Positions 14,538-19,095 of a stretch of 19,095 nucleotides of DNA are shown piece after piece (the stretch's first letter is position 1; every line of letters begins with the position of its first letter). The stretch lies in assembly GCA_017632825.1 (NCBI GenBank), contig JAGBQP010000049.1:1-19095 (forward strand), given 5' to 3'. Below the pieces are notes generated by a model. The model saw nothing but the letters and a program-made list of their open reading frames with translations. It did not search any database and was not told where the DNA came from. This DNA comes from Prevotella sp. (GTDB lineage Bacteria; Bacteroidota; Bacteroidia; Bacteroidales; Bacteroidaceae). The position numbers were made by a program, and so were the translations under genes.

Positions 14538-17500
14538 TTAATCTTCTATTATTTCAAAATCGTCCGTTTCTTCGGATGCGGAAGTCGCTCCTTCCGTCGT
14601 TTTTTGGTATTCGCTTTGCTCCTGTTCCATGGAAGCAGATCTTATCTGTGTATTTTGCTCGCGATATTGCTCAGGTGTCAGTCCCATACGCTGTTTGAAA
14701 GCGTTTGTTATGTTTTCCGTTTTTCCGAATCCAGTTAGCTTGGCAATCTCACTGATAGATTTATCTGTTTGTTCTATGAGTTCAATAGCCTTCCTGAGTC
14801 TGAAGTCCTGTAGATAACGTTGGGGGCTCAGACCAGTTAAATCGTCGATACGTTTATAGAAGTTTGTTCGACTCATATTGGCCATTGCTACCATTTCGTC
14901 AGTATTGAGTTTCGCGTTGCTGAAGTTATCTTCCAGCCATGAGCGTAACATATCCATAAACTGCTTGTCTTCCTCCTTGTCAAAGTTGTATTCAACTGGC
15001 AGTCTGAACTGTCGGATGTTCTCTTCGTAGGAGAGACGGCGCTGACGCCAGAACATAATGCACAGTGAGAGTGCGCCTAACAGAATCATGTAGAACCACA
15101 CAGCTGTTTTTGAGAGAAAGAAGTATGGTGGCACTACAATTTCCAGAATACGTTCATCATAACTATTAGGCGATTCCAGAAGGAATGCTTTTATTTTGAG
15201 GTGGTAAATGCCTGTCGGTAGTGACGCATAACTGATTGTTCTCGACTTGTCTGCATTATGCCATTGTGTATCGTATCCTTCCAGCATATATTGATAATGT
15301 ACGCGATGCTGGAGCTGATAGTTAAGTGATGCGAATCGAACGGCAATGATGCTGTTATGGTCTTTCAGAATGACACGCTTGCTCTCCGGCACATAATAAT
15401 CAAAGGTACTGTTCATTCTCGGACTTTGAAGTTCATCATTCAGATAAAAGTCCGTGATACGCAGTTTCAGCATAGAGCCGTTGCCTGATGATAGTTTCTT
15501 GCGGTCAACCGTATAGTATCCGTTGAGTGTACCAAAAAGAATGATGTCATTAGGAAGAGCTATGGCTGAGCCTTCTGACAACATGACGTCGCCTACGCCC
15601 TCCAGACTTCCAAATGTGGAGAATATCTTCTTACGGACATCAAACGAGCACAGCATATAGTCAGTCGCAAACCACACGTTATTGTGGTGGTCTATGGTGA
15701 TACTTTTTATTTCTTCCGATGGCAGTCCGTTTTCCGTTGAGTAAGTATCAAACATCCATATACCTTTCTTGTCTTTACTGATAGTATGCGACAGACCGCC
15801 ACCATTGGTACCTACCCACATGGAACCCTTCTTGTCGCATGCCAGACAGACGATGTCGGTACTCATCAGGATTTTATTTGGTTGTTCCTGTGTATTTTGT
15901 AGTTTGTTAATTGTGATGTTGTTGTCTTTCAAAGACATAATCAGAATACCATCAGTAGAGCCAGCCCAGACTTTTCCTTCATTATCGATTGCTATAGCTC
16001 GGATTTTCATGAAAGCGTTGTGCGGATAGCGTCTCATGACATTTTTATAATGATATGCTCGGTAGTTACCATCCTTTCTCGGGACGAGCACATTGACACC
16101 TCCACCGTATGTTGCAATCCATATATTGCCATGTTTGTCTTCGACTGACTGGTATGCAGCATCGCTACTGAGAGACCAGATGTCGGCATCGTTGTGACAG
16201 AAGTTTCTGACGTCATAGCCTCCACCATCTAATGGCCTGACGCGGAACACTCCGCGATCTTTCGAACAAATCCAGTAGTTGCCCTTTGAATCTTTAGTCA
16301 GACCATATGGTCGTCCTATAGATTTTCCTGTATTATCAGCAGTAATGGTAGTGCGGCTACCGTCGGGACGTATAACATAAATACAACCATTCTTGTTGCC
16401 TATTAACAGCAGTTTTCGCTGTTCGTCGTAGTACATGGCGCGTATCTCGTTGTCCAAGGGCGACGACGAGCCCGGTACGATCTGCGTACTTGTAATTGTG
16501 TTCTTTTGAATCTCCAGTTTGTCAAGCGCGCGTCGGCTTGTTGACTCCCAAACTACTCCTTCGTCCAATTCTAAACTTGCATTGACGGTATTCGACAGAT
16601 TCCACGGATTTGTCGGGTCATTGTGGAAATATTCTATCTCGTCTGTGTTACGGTTGTAGTAACCATATCCTCCGTGGTTCATGCGTATCCAGAGGTACCC
16701 CATTGCTTCGCGGAAGCTGGAGCCACGGGTGTCTTGTTCAGGAATAGGTACATTCTGCTGAAAGCGTTTGATGTCGTTGGTAGAAGGGCGGTAGCGGCAG
16801 ACGCCGTTTTCAAAGTCCGAGAACCATACGGTGCCGTAGTTGTCAACATACAGGCCGGTAATCTCGCCGTTAGCCTCGGTAATGGCCTTTGGTGCCTGTC
16901 CGTACGAGAAGGTCAGAATCTTTCCCGAGCGCGTACCAACATATATATTATAGCCATTCGAGTAGAGTATGCAGACGTCCTCATCAGTGAACAGTCCCTT
17001 GTGCTCTATGGACAGATTGTTGATATCCAGACGGTGAACACCCTTGTCTGTACCTACCCAGATGTCGTTATGATAGCCTTCTGCCATGCATTTCACCGTC
17101 ATGTTGGTGGTCATGATGAGCTGCGGCTCATTGTTGCTGGGGTTGTTGGGGTCGAGTCTCATTTTGTAGAGGCCAACGCCGTCAACCGATGCAAGCACGT
17201 CGCCGCCGCTGGTGACGACAAGCGGATACTGCGTGCGCAGGTCGTCATGTCCGTTCACGCTTTGAAGTGGGTTGATGAACTGGTCTCGTTTTCTGTCGAG
17301 AACAAAGATTCGTCCGTCGTACATGCGCATCCAGATGTTCTGCCAGTTGTCAACCACCAAGTCAAGAATGCGGTTGTGCAGATTGGGTATATGGCTACCG
17401 TTACCCGTGCGATAATTGTAGAAATTATAGCCATCGAAGCGCGACAGACCGTTCCATGTTGCTATCCATACAAATCCGTAATCATCTTGTACCATGCACG

Positions 17501-17633
17501 ATATCGCATTGCTGCTCAGACCGTTTTCGGTCGAGAAGTGCGATAGCGAAGCTTTCAGTCCTTGCGCCTGGTTGCTAGTGGCAAAGCCGATGGCAACGAT
17601 GCTGATGGCTATGATTTGGTATAGTCGTTTCAT
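14538..17633 (-). CDS. Transmembrane sensor regulator: propeller, Y_Y_Y and AraC-type DNA-binding domains without kinase
   Basis: This 1031-residue protein resembles the hybrid two-component systems that Bacteroidota use to control polysaccharide and other uptake loci, but it lacks the phosphorelay. It has a signal peptide (MKRLYQIIAIS to about residue 25), a large periplasmic beta-propeller region of two-component regulator propeller repeats (such as WIATWNGLSRFDG near residue 60 and VWFATDY near 680), a Y_Y_Y domain at about 753-837, a membrane segment at about 838-862 and an AraC-type helix-turn-helix at about 903-996 (MSRTNFYKRIDDLTG and ISEIAKLTGFG). Only about 40 residues lie between membrane segment and DNA-binding part, leaving no room for HisKA, HATPase or receiver domains. 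The acidic C-terminal tail of 35 residues is extra. Start 17633 chosen for the signal peptide. No neighbouring susC/susD genes are visible. Confidence 0.9.
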   Translation of the reverse strand: MKRLYQIIAISIVAIGFATSNQAQGLKASLSHFSTENGLSSNAISCMVQDDYGFVWIATWNGLSRFDGYNFYNYRTGNGSHIPNLHNRILDLVVDNWQNIWMRMYDGRIFVLDRKRDQFINPLQSVNGHDDLRTQYPLVVTSGGDVLASVDGVGLYKMRLDPNNPSNNEPQLIMTTNMTVKCMAEGYHNDIWVGTDKGVHRLDINNLSIEHKGLFTDEDVCILYSNGYNIYVGTRSGKILTFSYGQAPKAITEANGEITGLYVDNYGTVWFSDFENGVCRYRPSTNDIKRFQQNVPIPEQDTRGSSFREAMGYLWIRMNHGGYGYYNRNTDEIEYFHNDPTNPWNLSNTVNASLELDEGVVWESTSRRALDKLEIQKNTITSTQIVPGSSSPLDNEIRAMYYDEQRKLLLIGNKNGCIYVIRPDGSRTTITADNTGKSIGRPYGLTKDSKGNYWICSKDRGVFRVRPLDGGGYDVRNFCHNDADIWSLSSDAAYQSVEDKHGNIWIATYGGGVNVLVPRKDGNYRAYHYKNVMRRYPHNAFMKIRAIAIDNEGKVWAGSTDGILIMSLKDNNITINKLQNTQEQPNKILMSTDIVCLACDKKGSMWVGTNGGGLSHTISKDKKGIWMFDTYSTENGLPSEEIKSITIDHHNNVWFATDYMLCSFDVRKKIFSTFGSLEGVGDVMLSEGSAIALPNDIILFGTLNGYYTVDRKKLSSGNGSMLKLRITDFYLNDELQSPRMNSTFDYYVPESKRVILKDHNSIIAVRFASLNYQLQHRVHYQYMLEGYDTQWHNADKSRTISYASLPTGIYHLKIKAFLLESPNSYDERILEIVVPPYFFLSKTAVWFYMILLGALSLCIMFWRQRRLSYEENIRQFRLPVEYNFDKEEDKQFMDMLRSWLEDNFSNAKLNTDEMVAMANMSRTNFYKRIDDLTGLSPQRYLQDFRLRKAIELIEQTDKSISEIAKLTGFGKTENITNAFKQRMGLTPEQYREQNTQIRSASMEQEQSEYQKTTEGATSASEETDDFEIIED

Positions 17634-17655
17634 GAAACAGTTTGCTTTTACGGCG

Positions 17656-17688
17656 CTAAGGTACAGAATTAATTCCATATAGCGAAAT
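17656..17688 (-). promoter_or_regulatory. Candidate promoter for the propeller-AraC regulator gene
   Basis: The minus strand has TTTCG (17688-17684) and TACCTTAG (17663-17656) about 20 bp apart. The -7 box differs from TAnnTTTG at one position (A for T). The ATG at 17633 follows after 22 nt. Confidence 0.4.
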
Positions 17689-17748
17689 TATTAAGATAAT
17701 TTAATTTGTTTTTTCCCGTTTTTCCGTGATGTTGTGAAACTATTATTG

Positions 17749-17756
17749 TACCTTTG
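17749..17756 (+). promoter_or_regulatory. -7 promoter box for the UvrD/PcrA-like helicase gene
   Basis: TACCTTTG is a full match to the -7 consensus, 19 nt before the ATG at 17776. No clear -33 TTTG at 20 bp; the upstream region is T rich. Confidence 0.5.
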
Positions 17757-17775
17757 CACGAAATTCTGACGATAC

Positions 17776-19095
17776 ATGATGGAAAACGATACTCTTTTGT
17801 CTGCGTTGAACGAAAGCCAGCGCGAGGCGGTCCTCTTCTGCGACGGACCGTCACTTGTCATTGCTGGTGCCGGTTCAGGAAAGACGCGTGTGCTGACCTA
17901 TAAGATAGCTTATTTACTGGAACAGGGCATGCAGCCGTGGCAGATTCTGGCATTGACGTTTACCAATAAGGCAGCGCGTGAGATGAAGGAACGTATAGCC
18001 CGTCTGGTAGGTGACGAGCGTGCCCGTTACCTTCAGATGGGAACCTTTCACTCTGTTTTCGCCCGCATCCTGCGTGCCGAGGCTGACAAACTGGGCTTTC
18101 AGCCTAATTTCACCATCTACGATCAGTCGGATGCCCGTTCGCTGGTGAAGACGATTATCAAGGAGATGGGCCTTGACGACAAAGTGTATAAGCCCGCTTC
18201 TGTGGCCGACCGCATCTCGATGGCCAAGAACCATCTTGTGCTGCCCGTCCACTATGCCAGTACGGCGTGGGCCGTTGACGATGCCGCGTCGAAGCGTCCT
18301 GCCGTCAAGGACATCTATTTACGCTATTCCGAACGTTGCCGTCAGGCTAATGCTTTAGATTTTGACGATTTGCTTGTACAGACATATGTCCTTTTTGATC
18401 AGCATGAAGACGTGCGTCGACGGTACGCAGAAAAGTTTCAGTTCGTGTTGGTTGATGAGTATCAAGATACTAATTATGCCCAGCAGCAGATAGTGCTACA
18501 ACTTACCCATGAGCGCCAGCGTGTCTGTGTTGTTGGCGATGATGCCCAGAGCATCTATAGTTTCCGTGGTGCCAATATCGACAATATTTTGAATTTCCGT
18601 GAAGCTTATGACGATGCTCGCCTATTTAAACTTGAGCAGAATTACCGTTCTACGCAGCTCATCGTTCAAGCTGCCAATTCTCTTATTCGTAAAAATGAGC
18701 GGCAGATACAAAAGGATGTTTATAGCTGTAATGAGGTGGGCGACATGCTGACACTGAAGCCTGCCTACTCCGACCGTGAGGAGGCGCTCATCGTGTGTCA
18801 GGACATTAAGCGGCTGCGCCGTGAGGACAAGTGTAGCTATAGTGATTTCGCCATTCTGTACCGGACCAATGCACAGAGCCGTTCATTTGAGGAACAGATG
18901 CGTAAGGATAATATCCCTTACCGTATCTATGGCGGCCTTTCCTTCTATCAGCGTAAGGAAATCAAGGACGTCATAGCCTACTTCCGCTTGGTGGCCAACC
19001 CCGACGACGAGGAGGCTTTCAAGCGTATTGTCAACTATCCGACACGCGGCATCGGCAATACGACCATCGACAAGATTGTCAGTACGGCCAATAAC
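17776..19095 (+). CDS. UvrD/PcrA-type superfamily 1 DNA helicase, partial (C-terminal part outside window)
   Basis: This ATP-driven 3'-5' DNA helicase acts in DNA repair and replication fork upkeep. 440 N-terminal residues are present with no stop before the right edge; the family is usually 700-800 residues. Visible motifs: NESQREAV Q-motif (12-19), Walker A GAGSGKTR (31-38), LTFTNKAAREM (60-70), GTFHSVFARIL (89-99), LDFDDLL (194-200), Walker B VDEYQDT (226-232), GDDAQSIYSFRGA (254-266) and LEQNYRST (286-293). A second ATG directly follows the first, so the start is 17776 or 17779. The gene is transcribed away from the regulator gene. UvrD and PcrA cannot be told apart from this portion, so no symbol is given. 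Confidence 0.93.
   Translation, partial: MMENDTLLSALNESQREAVLFCDGPSLVIAGAGSGKTRVLTYKIAYLLEQGMQPWQILALTFTNKAAREMKERIARLVGDERARYLQMGTFHSVFARILRAEADKLGFQPNFTIYDQSDARSLVKTIIKEMGLDDKVYKPASVADRISMAKNHLVLPVHYASTAWAVDDAASKRPAVKDIYLRYSERCRQANALDFDDLLVQTYVLFDQHEDVRRRYAEKFQFVLVDEYQDTNYAQQQIVLQLTHERQRVCVVGDDAQSIYSFRGANIDNILNFREAYDDARLFKLEQNYRSTQLIVQAANSLIRKNERQIQKDVYSCNEVGDMLTLKPAYSDREEALIVCQDIKRLRREDKCSYSDFAILYRTNAQSRSFEEQMRKDNIPYRIYGGLSFYQRKEIKDVIAYFRLVANPDDEEAFKRIVNYPTRGIGNTTIDKIVSTANN

Noticed and set aside
16623..17546. Long plus-strand open frame of 307 codons
   Set aside because: It lies wholly antisense inside the propeller regulator, whose motifs and domain order are clear; the product lacks recognisable domains.

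Overview
The window looks like a chromosomal segment from a Prevotella-like member of the Bacteroidales (Bacteroidota). Supporting signs are protein families largely restricted to this phylum (DUF4252, DUF4421, a propeller/Y_Y_Y/AraC regulator), the fused hisB, and repeated promoter boxes of the Bacteroidota type (TAnnTTTG, sometimes with TTTG about 20 bp upstream) in front of most transcription units. I see no tRNA, rRNA, insertion sequence, CRISPR array or prophage gene. Most genes are conserved core or envelope genes.

Layout. 1-1584 (minus): start of a histidine operon, hisG then hisD, the latter cut by the left edge. 1679-2806 (plus): a lipoprotein lytic transglycosylase of MltF type with an apparently shortened substrate-binding domain, transcribed divergently from hisG out of a palindromic promoter region. 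2829-2888: a perfect 60-bp palindrome between convergent units, probably a bidirectional terminator. 2918-4789 (minus): a four-gene unit read as DUF4252 protein, ECF sigma factor, small single-pass membrane protein (probable anti-sigma), second DUF4252 protein. 4964-6040 (minus): bifunctional hisB, standing apart from hisGD. 6217-9599 (plus): Gfo/Idh/MocA oxidoreductase, DUF4421 outer-membrane-like protein, DUF1460 cell-wall amidase-like protein and a YkvA-family protein. 9603-11635 (minus): DUF3298 lipoprotein, rsmG and an MBL-fold hydrolase, tightly packed. 11763-14253 (plus): HAD phosphatase, MFS transporter and riboflavin synthase. 14254-14537: an intergenic stretch with a repeated motif and alternative hairpins. 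14538-17633 (minus): a very large membrane regulator that resembles a hybrid two-component system but has no kinase or receiver domain. 17776 to the end (plus): a UvrD/PcrA helicase cut by the right edge.

Themes. Envelope functions are frequent: peptidoglycan cleavage (MltF, DUF1460), lipoproteins, exported DUF4252 pairs, and two signal systems that cross the inner membrane (ECF sigma with a membrane partner, and the AraC-type propeller protein). The least-described unit is the sigma factor bracketed by two related DUF4252 exported proteins. Three genes (mltF, the HAD gene, the DUF3298 gene) start only 7-9 nt after a -7 box, which predicts leaderless or nearly leaderless mRNAs. All functional calls come from reading motifs by eye; no database search was run.
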